Source: Maridesulfovibrio sp. (GTDB lineage Bacteria > Desulfobacterota > Desulfovibrionia > Desulfovibrionales > Desulfovibrionaceae). From it: a stretch of DNA of 64,000 nucleotides. The notes below the pieces were generated by a model. The model was given only the letters and a program-made list of their open reading frames with translations, was not told where the DNA came from and ran no database searches. Positions 1 through 9,244 of the stretch are shown piece by piece. Location: positions 4,196,001-4,260,000 of the forward strand of contig NZ_OY762999.1 of assembly GCF_963666665.1 (NCBI RefSeq). The letters are read 5' to 3'. Numbering within the stretch: position 1 is the stretch's first letter; each line of letters opens with the position of its first letter. The translations under genes and the position numbers were made by a program.

Positions 1-826
1 AGCGGGTGCAGAGCACTACCGGAATTCCGGCTTCAATGCATTTGTCGATTCCGGGAACTGCACCGGGCGGGGTGTTTCCCGCGCCGAATCCTTCGAGCAC
101 TATACCCTTGGCTCCTCTCTCAATCAGCATTTCCAGCACAGTTGAGTCCATGCCCGGATGACAGCCTACCAGATGGACCTTGTCGGCCATTCCTGTGACC
201 GGAAAGGGCAGGCGTGGTCTGCGTCCCGGTTTGGCCCGGGTCAGGATTACTGATTCTCCGGCGATAAAACCTATTCTCCCGGTGTTTTGGCCGATAAACG
301 GGTCCACATTCAGGGAACTTGATTTGATGGCGTTCTTGGCGGCAAAAAGTTTGTCGGCCATCTGGATGATGACATCGGTTCCTTCCGGCGGGGGCAGCAG
401 GCACGTTCGCACTGCGTCCACAAGGTTGCGGATGCCGTCATAGCCGGATTCATTGAAATAGCGCATGGCTCCGGTGAGAATGACCGGCTTCGGTGAACGC
501 ACGGTCAGGTCCAAAACATAGGCGGTCTCGGCCATCAGGTCGGTTCCGTGCAGGATTACTGCGCCAAGCACCTGCTCTTCTTTCAGGAAATTTTCCACAT
601 CGTGGGCCAGATTAAGCATTTTGTCCGGGGACATATGCGGGCTGGGAATGTCCGACCAGAGAACAGGCCTAATCTTGATATCGTGTCCGTCCGGGGTGAC
701 TTCATTAAGCAGTTTGGTAAAGTTGTCGTCCGGGACAACCCCGCCGGCATCAGGTTTCTCGCTCATGCCGATGGTACCGCCGGTGAAGATGAGGATGACC
801 TCTCCTGAGATATTATTTGAACCCAT
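1..826 (-). CDS. L-asparaginase (type I/II family), 3' end outside window
   Basis: Hydrolyses L-asparagine to aspartate and ammonia. The visible 275 codons start at the ATG at 826-824, preceded by GGAGATTAAA. Near the N-terminus is the first catalytic-threonine motif (FTGGTIGM), followed by the second motif (ILHGTDLMAETAYVLDL) and the family segment PVILTGAMR. The frame is open to position 1, reaching a late segment (CIEAGIPVVLCTR) typical of the C-terminal domain, so only the last part is missing. No signal peptide is visible, so a cytoplasmic enzyme is likely. It is divergent from the histidine kinase that follows. The family assignment is firm; glutaminase side activity cannot be judged from sequence. 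Confidence 0.9.
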   Translation of the reverse strand, partial: MGSNNISGEVILIFTGGTIGMSEKPDAGGVVPDDNFTKLLNEVTPDGHDIKIRPVLWSDIPSPHMSPDKMLNLAHDVENFLKEEQVLGAVILHGTDLMAETAYVLDLTVRSPKPVILTGAMRYFNESGYDGIRNLVDAVRTCLLPPPEGTDVIIQMADKLFAAKNAIKSSSLNVDPFIGQNTGRIGFIAGESVILTRAKPGRRPRLPFPVTGMADKVHLVGCHPGMDSTVLEMLIERGAKGIVLEGFGAGNTPPGAVPGIDKCIEAGIPVVLCTR

Positions 827-1030
827 TTTAATCTCCGTAAACAATATAGTCTTATTGGATTCTGGTACCGCAGGAAGACTTGAATGGCAACAGCTCCGGG
901 CGTGAGTGGTGTTTTATAATCTTTAAGTTTTCGCTGTCCTTATATGCCGGGTGTGCTATAATGAAGCCAGAATTCCATTTTTACTGCTTTGGAGGGTGCT
1001 TCAAACGTGGTGGCTTTAGAAGGATATATC

Positions 1031-2962
1031 ATGCAGGGGATCGAGTTTCTGGCTCAGGACTATCCCGGTGTTATTGTCGGCCTTGATGAGAATAAACGTA
1101 TAGTATTTATCGGCGGTGAAGAAGCTGCGGTTATTTCAGGTCAGTTGACTGCGGGGCAGTATCTGGACTCGGCTGCACCTATTCTATTGGTAAAGGGTCT
1201 GGGCAGGTTTGCTGACCGCATTGTTGAGGCAGACCCATTGCCCGCAGGTAGTTTTGAATCGGTAACTGAATCGGGGAGGATTCTCTGGAAAGGTTTGTTC
1301 CATGATGACTCAGGCATCATAGTCCTTAAGGGACGGGTGCATGGGGGCAGTGCTGAAGTAGAAAAAGGACCGTACGGGCAGGAGCATATTCTTGCCACTT
1401 TGCTGGCGAATCTTCCGGGTATGGCTTACCGCTGTAAAAATGATGTAAACTGGACAATGGAGTTTATCAGTGAAGGTTGTTTTGAGCTGACCGGGTATAA
1501 GCCTGAAGCCATGTTGAGAAACCGTGATATTTCTTATGCAGACATAATTCTTCCTCAGTTTCAGGCTCATGTCTGGGAATGTGTGCAGGAAGCAGTTCAG
1601 GATCGGGAGCCTTTTGAAATGATATATAAGATCAGGACAGCTTCCGGTGAGGAAAAATGGGTTTGGGAAAAGGGCGTTGATGTCCCGAATGAAGATGACG
1701 GCGGTTTTCTTGAAGGTTTTATTACCGATGTTACACCGCTCATGTTGACCGAACAGGCCTTGCACCAGAGTGAAGAGCGTTATCGGCTTATGGCCGAAAA
1801 GACGGGGCAGATGGTCTATGACCTGAACCTTGAGACTGATGAAATCGTCTGGTCCGGTGCCGTAATGGAAATTACCGGGGTGGAGGAACGGGAATTCCAG
1901 TCTGTGGACCTTAAAGGCTGGGAAGAAAGAATTCATTCCGATGACCGTAAAGAGGTTATTGATGAGCTTGAAGCGTGTATCCGTGCAGGAACACCCTTCG
2001 TTTCCGTATACAGGTTCAGGCGCAAGAACGGCAGTTACCTTTATGTTGAGGATGAAGGCAGTTTCCTGTTCGATGTCAACGGAACTCCCGTGCGTATGGT
2101 AGGCGTTTTGCGTGACTATTCCCATAAGATGAAAGTTCAGGAATTGATGATCCAGACCGAAAAGATGACCACTGTGGCCAGTCTTTCCGCAGGTATGGCT
2201 CATGAAATCAATAATCCGTTGGGGGTCATAACCCAGTCTGCACAGAATATTGAACGCAGGCTTTCCCCGGATTTACCCGGAAATATTGAAACTGCGAAGA
2301 AATTAGGCGTTTCACTGGATTCTGTGCGCAGTTATCTGAAGGAGCGTAAAATTCTGACCATGGTTGAAGAAATCAAGGAGGCCGGGACACGGGCGGCAAA
2401 AGTAGTTGTTAATATGCTCAATTTCAGCCGTAAATCAGGGGACAAGAAAGATTTCTGCTCCATCCCCAATATTGTTGAGCGGGCTATTGAAGCTGCTGAT
2501 GCTGATTTATGCAACGAGGAAGGGTGTGATTTTCGCAAGATTAATTTTGTGAAGGATTTTCAGGAAGAGTTGCCGCATGTGCTCTGTTATTCATCTGAAC
2601 TGGAACAGGTTCTATTCAACTTGATGCGAAATTCAGCTCAATCGATCATTGATGAAGGTTGCTCCGGGATTAGCCCGGAAATAGTTGTGCGTGGATATTG
2701 CAATAACGCTTATCTGACTATAGAGGTGGTGGATAATGGGCCGGGTATGGATAAATTTACCAGCAAGAAGGCCTTTGAACCGTTTTTCAGCACCCGTTCA
2801 GACGGCGGCAGCGGACTTGGATTGTCCGTGGCTTATTTCATAATTACTCGTAACCACGGCGGGACCATCAGGATTGATTCCGAACCGGGCAAGGGTACCA
2901 AATTTACCATTCAGCTGCCGCGCGGGCCGGTATCGGATATATTTTCCCAAGGATTGGTTTAA
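1031..2962 (+). CDS. PAS-domain sensor histidine kinase
   Basis: Soluble two-component sensor kinase of about 643 residues with no membrane segment. An N-terminal PAS-like region of about 120 residues precedes two PAS domains (the second around YRLMAEKTGQMVYDLN). A HisKA domain has its phospho-acceptor histidine at residue 391 (AGMAHEINNPLG). The HATPase domain shows the N box, VVDNGPGMD and GSGLGLSVAYFII. The ATG at 1031 has AGAAGGA seven bases upstream; a TTG at 989 or GTGs at 1007/1010 behind GGAGG are alternatives. No response regulator is adjacent. Its kinase core closely resembles those of three other kinases at 44-54 kb. The signal is unknown. Confidence 0.9.
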   Translation: MQGIEFLAQDYPGVIVGLDENKRIVFIGGEEAAVISGQLTAGQYLDSAAPILLVKGLGRFADRIVEADPLPAGSFESVTESGRILWKGLFHDDSGIIVLKGRVHGGSAEVEKGPYGQEHILATLLANLPGMAYRCKNDVNWTMEFISEGCFELTGYKPEAMLRNRDISYADIILPQFQAHVWECVQEAVQDREPFEMIYKIRTASGEEKWVWEKGVDVPNEDDGGFLEGFITDVTPLMLTEQALHQSEERYRLMAEKTGQMVYDLNLETDEIVWSGAVMEITGVEEREFQSVDLKGWEERIHSDDRKEVIDELEACIRAGTPFVSVYRFRRKNGSYLYVEDEGSFLFDVNGTPVRMVGVLRDYSHKMKVQELMIQTEKMTTVASLSAGMAHEINNPLGVITQSAQNIERRLSPDLPGNIETAKKLGVSLDSVRSYLKERKILTMVEEIKEAGTRAAKVVVNMLNFSRKSGDKKDFCSIPNIVERAIEAADADLCNEEGCDFRKINFVKDFQEELPHVLCYSSELEQVLFNLMRNSAQSIIDEGCSGISPEIVVRGYCNNAYLTIEVVDNGPGMDKFTSKKAFEPFFSTRSDGGSGLGLSVAYFIITRNHGGTIRIDSEPGKGTKFTIQLPRGPVSDIFSQGLV

Positions 2963-3008
2963 GTCCTTCGGGAAAGATGACGCCAAAGGGAAGTTGGCAA
3001 ATAAGGGA

Positions 3009-3047
3009 AAGCCGGGGGAATCGTTAACGATTCCCCCGGCTTATATT
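3009..3047. terminator. bidirectional terminator between convergent genes
   Basis: A perfect 34-base palindrome (17-base arms beginning AAGCCGGGGGAATCG) lies between the stop of the kinase and the stop of typA. It is followed by TATATTTTT on the plus strand and serves both convergent genes. Confidence 0.85.
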
Positions 3048-3068
3048 TTTAAGTATGGCAGTTTGTGC

Positions 3069-4916
3069 TTATTTCTGGCCTTTATCCTTGAGCTGCTTGC
3101 CGCGCGCCATGTGGCGTTTGGAAGCGGAAAGTTCAACTTTACGCAGGCGGATGGATTCCGGGGTTACTTCGATCAGCTCGTCGTCGCGGATGAAGTGCAT
3201 GGCCCGCTCAAGGGTCATGGGACGGATGGGGGTCAGGATTACCGCCTCATCCTTACCGGAAGCACGCATGTTAGTGAGCTTCTTCTCTTTGGTGGGGTTG
3301 ATGTTGATATCATTGTCCCTATTGTGCTCACCTACGATCATGCCTTCGTAAACCGGATCACCGGGTTCGATGAACATTTCACCGCGGGGCTCAAGGTTGA
3401 AGATAGCGTAGGGAACGCCTTTACCCGCACGGTCGGACACGAGGGAACCGGTGTAGCGGGAGGGGAAATCTCCACGGTAATCTTCATATCCGGCAAAAAG
3501 GGAGTTCATGATACCGGTACCTTTGGTGTCGGTCAGGAACTCGTCGCGGTAGCCGATAAGGGCGCGGGAAGGAGCAGAGAATTCCATGCGGACTCGGCCC
3601 TTACCGTTGTTGACCAGGTTGGTCATTTTACCCTTGCGGGTGGAAAGTTTTTCAGTAACTACGCCGAGGAAAGCTTCTTCGCAGTCGATGAAGACCTGTT
3701 CTACAGGCTCCAGCTTGCGTCCGCCTTCGTGTTTGTAAATAACTTCGGGACGGCCTACGGAAAGCTCAAAACCTTCACGGCGCATGGTTTCGATGAGGAT
3801 TGCCAGCTGGAATTCACCACGGCCTTTAACGATGAAGCTGTCTTTTTCATCGCTTTCCTCAACTTTAACAGCCACGTTGAGCAGTGTTTCTTTGTGCAGT
3901 CTTTCGCGGATTTTGGAAGATTGAACCAGCTTGCCTTCAAGACCGGCCATGGGCGAGGTGTTGATGGTGAAGCGCATGGAAACGGTAGGTTCGTCAACAG
4001 TGATGCGCGGCAGGGCCTTGGGTGCTTCCTTGGTGCAGATGGTATCACCGATGGTGATGTCTTCAATACCGGAAACAACTACGATGTCACCGGGCTGGGC
4101 TGATTTTGTCTCAGCAAAGGACACGCCGTCGTAAGTCTGGATTTTGGTCAGACGCAGGGAAACGTGCTCTTCTTTTTCATTGATGCAGAGCAAAGGTTCG
4201 TTCTGTTTGGCACTGCCGTGGATGACCTTACCGATTGCAAGGCGTCCGAGGTAGTCGGAGTAACCGAGGTCGGATACCAGCATCTGAAAAGGTTCGGATT
4301 CATTATAAGAAGGACCGGGAACCTGATCCAGAACGAGGTCCATGAGCGGATGCAGGTTTTCACCTTTTTCTTCTAGGGTTTCCTGCGCAATACCGTCACG
4401 GCCGATTGCATAGAGCAGGGGAAATTCGAGCTGTTCTTCGTTGGCGTCAAGGTCGATGAAGAGGTCGTACACTTCGTCGAGAACTTCGTCCGGGCGGGCA
4501 TCGCCACGGTCAATTTTGTTGATGACAACGATAATCTTGAGGCCGGCTTCAAGTGCTTTTTTGAGTACGAAGCGGGTCTGCGGCAGGGGGCCTTCGGAAG
4601 CGTCAACCAGCAGTATGGCGCCGTCAGCCATGGACAGGGAACGTTCAACCTCGCCACCGAAGTCGGCGTGACCGGGGGTGTCGATGATGTTGATTTTTAC
4701 GCCTTTCCAGTCAACAGCGCAGTTTTTAGCCGCAATGGTGATGCCGCGTTCGCGTTCAAGGTCCATGCTGTCCATGAGACGGTCGTCAACTTCCTGGCCT
4801 TCACGGAAAAGGCCGCTCTGTTTGAACATACCGTCAACCAATGTTGTTTTACCATGGTCAACGTGGGCTATGATAGCTATATTTCTAATTTTTTCGTTTT
4901 GGATAAGTTTAGTCAC
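3069..4916 (-). CDS. typA: ribosome-binding GTPase TypA/BipA
   Basis: Translational GTPase of the EF-G/LepA superfamily that binds the 70S ribosome and helps assembly of the large subunit under stress. The product is 615 residues, usual for the family. Motifs: G1 AHVDHGKTT (residues 17-25), the switch region RERGITIAAKN, G3 DTPGHADF and G4 NKID. They are followed by the beta-barrel domain and the long BipA C-terminal domain (PSRALIGYRDEFLTDTKG). I chose the GTG at 4916 because GGAGGA sits five bases upstream and the protein then begins MTKLIQNEKIRN as in homologues. A longer upstream frame exists but has no ribosome-binding site. A large open frame on the opposite strand is a shadow. Confidence 0.96.
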   Translation of the reverse strand: MTKLIQNEKIRNIAIIAHVDHGKTTLVDGMFKQSGLFREGQEVDDRLMDSMDLERERGITIAAKNCAVDWKGVKINIIDTPGHADFGGEVERSLSMADGAILLVDASEGPLPQTRFVLKKALEAGLKIIVVINKIDRGDARPDEVLDEVYDLFIDLDANEEQLEFPLLYAIGRDGIAQETLEEKGENLHPLMDLVLDQVPGPSYNESEPFQMLVSDLGYSDYLGRLAIGKVIHGSAKQNEPLLCINEKEEHVSLRLTKIQTYDGVSFAETKSAQPGDIVVVSGIEDITIGDTICTKEAPKALPRITVDEPTVSMRFTINTSPMAGLEGKLVQSSKIRERLHKETLLNVAVKVEESDEKDSFIVKGRGEFQLAILIETMRREGFELSVGRPEVIYKHEGGRKLEPVEQVFIDCEEAFLGVVTEKLSTRKGKMTNLVNNGKGRVRMEFSAPSRALIGYRDEFLTDTKGTGIMNSLFAGYEDYRGDFPSRYTGSLVSDRAGKGVPYAIFNLEPRGEMFIEPGDPVYEGMIVGEHNRDNDININPTKEKKLTNMRASGKDEAVILTPIRPMTLERAMHFIRDDELIEVTPESIRLRKVELSASKRHMARGKQLKDKGQK

Positions 4917-5200
4917 GGATTCCTCCGGCGCCGGAGATTTGCCAAAAAAAATCCCCTGTACGGAGTGTACAGTACAAAATAGGGGCAAAATTCTCAGCGG
5001 CTGGTTAAAGTAGAGATAAGGAGACGTTAGTTAGGGTATATTATGACGGCTGGCAAGAGAAAAAATGGGCTTTTCGGTGACATTCATGCGAATAATTTTC
5101 TGCTGCACCCTAAAGCTTGCTTTTCAAGGGGACTCCCTATATCAAGTTGCGCCCCTGTATGAATTACTTTATGAAGGGGGCATAAATTTAAGGAGCGCAT

Positions 5201-5944
5201 ATGCCTGAGAAAGATTTACGAGTGGAACTGTTGTCCATGACCCCCAATGCCCTGGAGCTTCTTTATGCTTCTTTTCGGCAATGTTATCATGCCGGGTTTG
5301 TGGCTGACATGTGGCCCCGGCTCCTGAACGGTGAGATTGAAAAGGAAAAGCAGGCCACGTTTGTTTCCAAAGTCCTTGAATCCGGACATGACAGTCCCAT
5401 TGAGCACGTCAGCTTTACTTTTGCCATTGAAGGTATCTCACGCGCCTGCTCGCACCAGATAGTGCGTCATCGCATTGCTTCTTATTCGCAGCAGAGCCAG
5501 CGCTATGTAGCTGAAAATGATATGGATTATATCATTCCTCCGGCCATTGCCAAGATTCCCGAAGCCCGTGAGCGTTTTGAAAAGTTCATGGAGGAAGTCG
5601 GCAGTGCCTACAAAGATCTGCGTCAGATTCTGGTCGATGCCGGGCGCGAGGATAAGGCGAATGAAGATGCCCGTTTCGTTCTGCCTCAGGCTGCAGAAAC
5701 CAAGATCGTTATCACCATGAACTGCCGTTCCCTGATGCACTTTTTCAATCTGCGTTGCTGCCAGCGTGCGCAGTGGGAAGTCCGGAAGATGGCCGACAAA
5801 ATGCTCAAAATATGCAAGGAAGAATTTCCGGCTATTTTTGAGCATGGCGGAGCCAGTTGTGAGCAACTTGGGTATTGTCCTGAAGCAGACAGGTTTGCCT
5901 GTGGGCGCTACCCGACCCTGAAACAACTGACCAAGGGCGAGTGA
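5201..5944 (+). CDS. thyX: flavin-dependent thymidylate synthase ThyX
   Basis: Makes dTMP from dUMP using methylenetetrahydrofolate and FAD/NADPH, replacing ThyA. The ThyX signature RHRxxSxxxxSxR is present as RHRIASYSQQSQR at residues 89-101. The FAD/dUMP-binding region continues through EDARFVLPQAAETKIVITMN and the C-terminal QWEVRKMA segment. Length (247 aa) is normal. AAGGAGCGCAT precedes the ATG. It is transcribed alone towards the presumed replication origin and ends just before a terminator at 6028. Confidence 0.96.
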   Translation: MPEKDLRVELLSMTPNALELLYASFRQCYHAGFVADMWPRLLNGEIEKEKQATFVSKVLESGHDSPIEHVSFTFAIEGISRACSHQIVRHRIASYSQQSQRYVAENDMDYIIPPAIAKIPEARERFEKFMEEVGSAYKDLRQILVDAGREDKANEDARFVLPQAAETKIVITMNCRSLMHFFNLRCCQRAQWEVRKMADKMLKICKEEFPAIFEHGGASCEQLGYCPEADRFACGRYPTLKQLTKGE

Positions 5945-6027
5945 TTCCCTACATTATATAATATGTCCGCGTAGAGCACTTGTTCTGCGTAGTTTTCAAT
6001 ATTTATATTAAGTGATTTTTTTTATAT

Positions 6028-6059
6028 GCCTGTCCATTTTTTTTGGGCAGGCTTTTTTT
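6028..6059 (+). terminator. rho-independent terminator after thyX
   Basis: GCCTGTCC and GGGCAGGC form an eight-pair stem (one G-U) around a T-rich loop, followed directly by seven T residues. Confidence 0.8.
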
Positions 6060-6921
6060 GTTCTGAATTTGTCTGAAATCGGGTGAAATTGGCTGAAACA
6101 GGAAATTAGCCGTAGAAATTTGCCGGAAATTGTTTTTGAAGAAGGTTAATTGGTGTCGGGTAGATTTTTGAGGGATGGAAATAAGTTGGGCGGACTTATT
6201 ATCGCGTCAAAATCAAGTTCGATATTTCACGACATGAACCATATGAGGTCGCATAGATACTTATATTCTCAGTAACTTTATTATTGTAGAGAGATTGAGC
6301 GACAAAAATTGATTATTTGATCAATGATTGCATTTTTCCATGCATGGCTGTCAGTAACTGGAGTGTATGGAAATCCTTTGTCTGCGGGCACTGCGTAGTG
6401 TCAAGAAAATAAAAATTCAAATATATTAATTAGATGTGTATTGTTCTAAAATGGAGAGTGCTAGAACCCTTTAGTTTACGGGCTTTTGATGGTCATAGTC
6501 TTTGGATTGAAATTTATAAACACTTGATGTTTTTTATGTAATTTATAATTATGTGTTTTAAATCAGTGTGTTAAGTGTTAAATGTTACAGAATGATTACG
6601 GGATTCATCTTTAAAATAATGAGTAAGAAGAAATGTAACAATGAGAGAAAAGACGAAATTTTGCGTAATATTGAGATATTTGATTTTCATTCTGTGGAAA
6701 AAGTTTTCCACAGGTGTTGAGAAAAAGTTTTGAAAAGTTGTTCAAGCTTGCAATTACGCCCTTTAAGAGCTTTTCGGAATTACTGACCGAATTGCTAGCT
6801 TTAAATGAAAGTTACATAAAAACAGCTGGTTAGGTTGTAGATAACCCTCCTGCAATCATTGGACGTCTACCGCTTAATCACGAGTTGATGGTTATGCTCA
6901 CTTTGAATTAGTAAACCCCTC
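6060..6921. other. AT-rich gene-free stretch upstream of dnaA, candidate oriC
   Basis: About 860 bases without a credible gene separate thyX from dnaA. The DNA is markedly AT-rich, especially 6400-6680, which would suit a DNA-unwinding element. Near dnaA there are DnaA-box-like 9-mers: TTTTCCACA on both strands at 6693-6701 and 6704-6712, and TTATCTACA (minus strand) at 6836-6844. Position next to dnaA, AT-richness and boxes support an origin. The absence of dnaN, recF or gyrB nearby leaves it open, because the boxes could simply autoregulate dnaA. GC skew over the whole chromosome would settle it. Confidence 0.55.
6692..6713. promoter_or_regulatory. inverted pair of DnaA boxes
   Basis: CTGTGGAAAA and TTTTCCACAG form a perfect inverted repeat with a two-base spacer (AG). 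Each arm contains TTTTCCACA, one base from the consensus TTATCCACA. It lies 210 bases upstream of the dnaA start. Confidence 0.65.
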
Positions 6922-8283
6922 ATGATGAGAGACAGCTGGAATAAAATTCTAAAATTTCTTGAGAAGGGACTGAACCCTGGTCTGTACAAAGTATGGATCA
7001 AGCCCCTGAAGGCAGAAGTCAGCAGCAATACAATTAAATTGTATGCTCCTAATGACTTTGTGGCAGCCTGGGTTAGGGACCGTCTCATGGACAACATCAA
7101 AGAAGCTGGCGAGCAGGTTCTCGGCACCAGCCCCAAGGTGGAGATTGGGGTTAGGAAGTCCGTAGAAAAGCCCGCGGTCAAGGTTGATAGACCAAGACCT
7201 GCGGTAGCCCGTCCAGTACAGGCAAGCATGGGCCTTCCCATGATGTCTTCCGCGGTGGTCAATACTCGTATTCCCCGTTGGCGTTTTTCCTTTGACGATT
7301 TCGTAATCGGCGAGTCCAACAGACTTGCCTGCGCCGCGTCCAGAAGTCTCTGTGATAACTCCCTGCCCGGTGACCAGCTCTTTTTGAGCTCCGCCCCCGG
7401 TTTGGGTAAAACACATCTGCTGCATTCCATCGGCAAGAATCTATGCGCTTCCAGCAATAAGAAGCACATTTCAATTGCCTGCCTTACAGCGGAAGAGTTT
7501 GCGAACAGAATGGTTCTGGCTCTTAAAGCCGGCGAAATTTCCCGTTTCAAATCCGAATTCAGGGACAATGTGGATTGTCTGCTGCTGGAAGATATTCATT
7601 TCTTTCAGGGCAAGCAGAAAATGCAGGACGAAATTCTGGAAACACTCAAGAGCCTGCAGTTGCGCGGTTCCAAAGTTGTTATGACGAGTTCGTTCCTGCC
7701 CCGTGAATTGGAAAAGGTGGACCCGCAGTTGGTTTCCCGTTTCAGTTCAGGGCTGCTGGCGCTTATTTCCACTCCTGATTTTGAGACCAGAAAACGAATC
7801 GTTGAAAGCAAGGCCATGCGACTGGGAACTCAGGTTCCGAATTCAATTTCCGAACTTCTGGCGGACCGTATTACCACAGACGTAAGACAGCTGGAAAGCT
7901 GCTTGCAGAACCTTGTGCTTAAAGCAAGACTGCTCAACCGTGATGTTTCACAGGAACTGGCATGGCAGGTATTGGAAAACTATTCCATTGCCAAAGCTAC
8001 ACCCAGCTATGATTCCATCGTGGATCATATCTGCCGTTCTTATGAACTTACCGCTGATCAGTTGCGTTCGAAAAGCCGTAAACGCCAGATTGTACTGGCA
8101 AGAAACACCGCTTTCTTCCTCGCCCGCAAGCATACCGAACTTTCTCTGAAGGATATCGGAACCAGACTGGGCCGCAGACATTCTACCGTAATCAAAGGCA
8201 TCACCAATATTGAACGTGAAATTTCCCTGCAGACTCCCCTTGGAAGGCAGTTGCAGGACACTATAGACCGTCTTAATCCGTAA
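6922..8283 (+). CDS. dnaA: chromosomal replication initiator DnaA
   Basis: Initiator ATPase that binds DnaA boxes, melts oriC and loads the helicase. The 453 residues show domain I (1-80, with NPGLYKVWIKPL), a short linker, and the AAA+ domain III with Walker A GLGKT at 160-164 (APGLGKTHLLHSIG) and Walker B LLLEDIHFF. Domain IV carries the DNA-binding signature GRRHSTVIKGI near residues 417-427. Length is normal for the family. Two ATGs in tandem at 6922/6925 have only a weak ribosome-binding site, so the exact start is uncertain by one codon. A truncated dnaA-like gene follows 200 bases downstream on the same strand. Confidence 0.96.
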   Translation: MMRDSWNKILKFLEKGLNPGLYKVWIKPLKAEVSSNTIKLYAPNDFVAAWVRDRLMDNIKEAGEQVLGTSPKVEIGVRKSVEKPAVKVDRPRPAVARPVQASMGLPMMSSAVVNTRIPRWRFSFDDFVIGESNRLACAASRSLCDNSLPGDQLFLSSAPGLGKTHLLHSIGKNLCASSNKKHISIACLTAEEFANRMVLALKAGEISRFKSEFRDNVDCLLLEDIHFFQGKQKMQDEILETLKSLQLRGSKVVMTSSFLPRELEKVDPQLVSRFSSGLLALISTPDFETRKRIVESKAMRLGTQVPNSISELLADRITTDVRQLESCLQNLVLKARLLNRDVSQELAWQVLENYSIAKATPSYDSIVDHICRSYELTADQLRSKSRKRQIVLARNTAFFLARKHTELSLKDIGTRLGRRHSTVIKGITNIEREISLQTPLGRQLQDTIDRLNP

Positions 8284-8365
8284 GATCGGTTTTTTGGGAC
8301 AACAGATTTTTATGATTCCCTTTGGGAAGTTTTTTCTGTTGTTTTTGTTTTTCAGCGTTTTTTCC

Positions 8366-8403
8366 GAAAAAGAGTGACAGCATAATGCTGTTTGCTCTTT
8401 TTC
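8366..8403 (+). terminator. hairpin between dnaA and the dnaA-like gene
   Basis: GAAAAAGAG/CTCTTTTTC with an inner ACAGCA/TGCTGT pair form an extended hairpin with a small internal loop. It may terminate or attenuate dnaA transcription before the next gene. It lacks a clean T-run, so its strength is uncertain. Confidence 0.5.
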
Positions 8404-8486
8404 GGGTTTGGGGATATTCATTGCAACCGGTTTGTAAATGTCTTTTGGCGGTCCTTTTTTAAGGGCCTAAATTGCAGAGGTGGGAA

Positions 8487-9179
8487 ATGAATTCCAATGT
8501 ATGGAGCTCCATAAAGAAAAAGCTTCTTGTGCGTATTAATCCTGTGTTGGTCAGGGTTTGGGTGGAACCTTTGTCTGCACATTATAAAGACGGAGTGGTT
8601 CAGCTGACCGCACCTAATGAGTTTGTCATGAACTGGGTGCAGGAACATTTGCTGGATCGCATCAAGGATGCTGCACAGGAAGTTCTCGAGACCACGGTCG
8701 GGGTAACCATTGATTTGGAAAGTGGAAAAGGGGACACCCCTCGGGAATTCATTTCCGATGTGACTGCTTATTATGCCGCAGATGAAATTCTGGCCAGCAT
8801 TAACAGGATGACCGGAATTCTACGCAGCAGCAGGCCTGTGGATTTTGATGAGGATGATTTTGAGGCTGAAGCCACCAAGGTTATGCCCGAACTGGAGGTG
8901 CAGACCTTCGATTCCATCCTCGATGCAGTGCTTGAAGCTTTTGCGGTTTCATTTCGTGACCTGATGATGCAGAGCAATGAGCATGCTGTGCTTGCTCGCC
9001 GGGCTCTGTACTATCTTTGCTTCCGTTACGGTATCCCTGCCGAGGAAGTGGCCTTGAACATGGATTGCACGGTTTCAGAAGTGCGCAAAGGTGCGCAGGT
9101 TCTGGAAGGCGAAATTTCCGAAGCCATTGACAACGGCGAAGACCTCGACGAACTCCTCCTGAGGATCTTCCAAAAGTAG
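8487..9179 (+). CDS. DnaA-like protein with domain I and a domain IV-like end, no ATPase
   Basis: The first 75 of 230 residues align without gaps to domain I of the neighbouring DnaA (shared NPxLxxVWxxPLxA, TAPNEF/YAPNDF, WVxxxLLDxIK). The last 75 residues resemble DnaA domain IV: LARRALYYLCFRYGIPAEEV matches LARNTAFFLARKHTELSLKD, and the DNA-reading signature is degenerate (MDCTVSEVRKG). The whole AAA+ domain, including Walker A and B, is absent and replaced by an acidic linker. The ATG at 8487 has AGAGG six bases upstream. It probably arose from dnaA by duplication and loss of the centre, and could modulate DnaA through domain I contacts; that role is inferred. Confidence 0.85.
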   Translation: MNSNVWSSIKKKLLVRINPVLVRVWVEPLSAHYKDGVVQLTAPNEFVMNWVQEHLLDRIKDAAQEVLETTVGVTIDLESGKGDTPREFISDVTAYYAADEILASINRMTGILRSSRPVDFDEDDFEAEATKVMPELEVQTFDSILDAVLEAFAVSFRDLMMQSNEHAVLARRALYYLCFRYGIPAEEVALNMDCTVSEVRKGAQVLEGEISEAIDNGEDLDELLLRIFQK

Positions 9180-9208
9180 TAAAAATTTTCTGAATTAATA
9201 GGATTCAA

Positions 9209-9243
9209 GGCCCGGCTGTTCGCAGAACAGCCGGGCTTTTGTG
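9209..9243. terminator. bidirectional terminator
   Basis: CCCGGCTGTT/AACAGCCGGG stem with a five-base loop, followed by CTTTTGTG. It sits between the convergent dnaA-like gene and the PhoH-type ATPase gene. Confidence 0.85.
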
Positions 9244-9244
9244 T

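Noticed and set aside
2874..4103. Open frame of 409 codons on the plus strand
   Set aside because: It overlaps the histidine kinase end, crosses the palindromic terminator and is antisense to typA; no protein-like motifs.
5043..5162. 39-codon frame upstream of thyX
   Set aside because: No ribosome-binding site and no conserved features; it sits in the promoter region.
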